DNA of 64,000 nucleotides from Ricinus communis (Eukaryota > Streptophyta > Magnoliopsida > Malpighiales > Euphorbiaceae), in contig NC_063256.1 of assembly GCF_019578655.1 (NCBI RefSeq), positions 36,033,553 through 36,097,552 on the forward strand, read 5' to 3'. A program made the position numbers and the translations under genes. The notes beneath the pieces are model-generated. The model was not told the origin of the DNA. It saw only the letters and a list, made by a program, of their open reading frames with translations, and ran no database searches. This document shows positions 63,955 to 64,000 of this stretch, one piece after another. Each line of letters begins with the position of its first letter. Positions within the stretch are counted from its first letter, which is position 1.

Positions 63955-64000
63955 GTTTGTGTAAACTTACTCACATTTCAGTTTCTTGAAGAAACGGAGA

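Noticed and set aside
1..64000. tRNA, rRNA, known microRNA hairpins and CRISPR-like arrays
   Set aside because: I looked by eye and found none I could support. A covariance-model scan would be the decisive test.

Overview
The window is nuclear DNA from a dicot plant. Genes have plant-type introns and GT-AG splice sites, long AT-rich spacers lie between them, and there are Ty1/copia elements, long solo LTRs and plant-only gene families. The protein set fits a woody eudicot such as a member of the Euphorbiaceae, but nothing fixes the species.

Layout. 12-1507 (-): complete two-exon UGT76-type glucosyltransferase. 1.6-4.2 kb: AT-rich spacer. 4191-9822: two nested solo LTRs of one family in opposite orientation, the inner one flanked by a perfect 5-bp target duplication; together they form a near-palindrome of about 5.2 kb. 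10.8-35.4 kb: a small heat-shock protein (sHSP) cluster with four intact class I genes, one 5'-truncated sHSP pseudogene, one full-length sHSP pseudogene with two nonsense codons, and one divergent intron-containing sHSP-like gene. Two nearly complete but decayed copia elements (11894-16617, target duplication CTTTT; 26546-31371, target duplication GTTGT), one copia 3' fragment and a UGT76 pseudogene are scattered through it. 35.5-45.7 kb: gene-free, AT-rich, many microsatellites. 46.2-50.3 kb (+): a DUF3527 protein gene with a 5'UTR intron and a uORF spanning that intron. 52.7-56.7 kb (+): an inositol-phosphorylceramide-synthase-like gene of ten visible exons with a lost splice acceptor, no visible first exon and a short C-terminus. 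56.8-63.5 kb: gene-free. 63873-63954 (+): first coding exon of a BSK-type receptor-like cytoplasmic kinase, continuing past the window.

Function. The sHSP genes are cytosolic ATP-independent holdases. Three of the four intact class I genes have TATA boxes and/or heat-shock elements just upstream, as expected for heat-inducible genes, and duplicated flanking DNA shows the cluster grew by local segmental duplication. The DUF3527 and IPCS-like genes sit head to tail, an arrangement I recall for Arabidopsis chromosome 2, so this right-hand part is probably an old syntenic block. I saw no tRNA, rRNA, CRISPR or bacterial-type operon. I do not see a wholly new system; the points most worth a second look are the damaged IPCS-like gene, the nested solo-LTR palindrome, the spliced uORF and the sHSP array.
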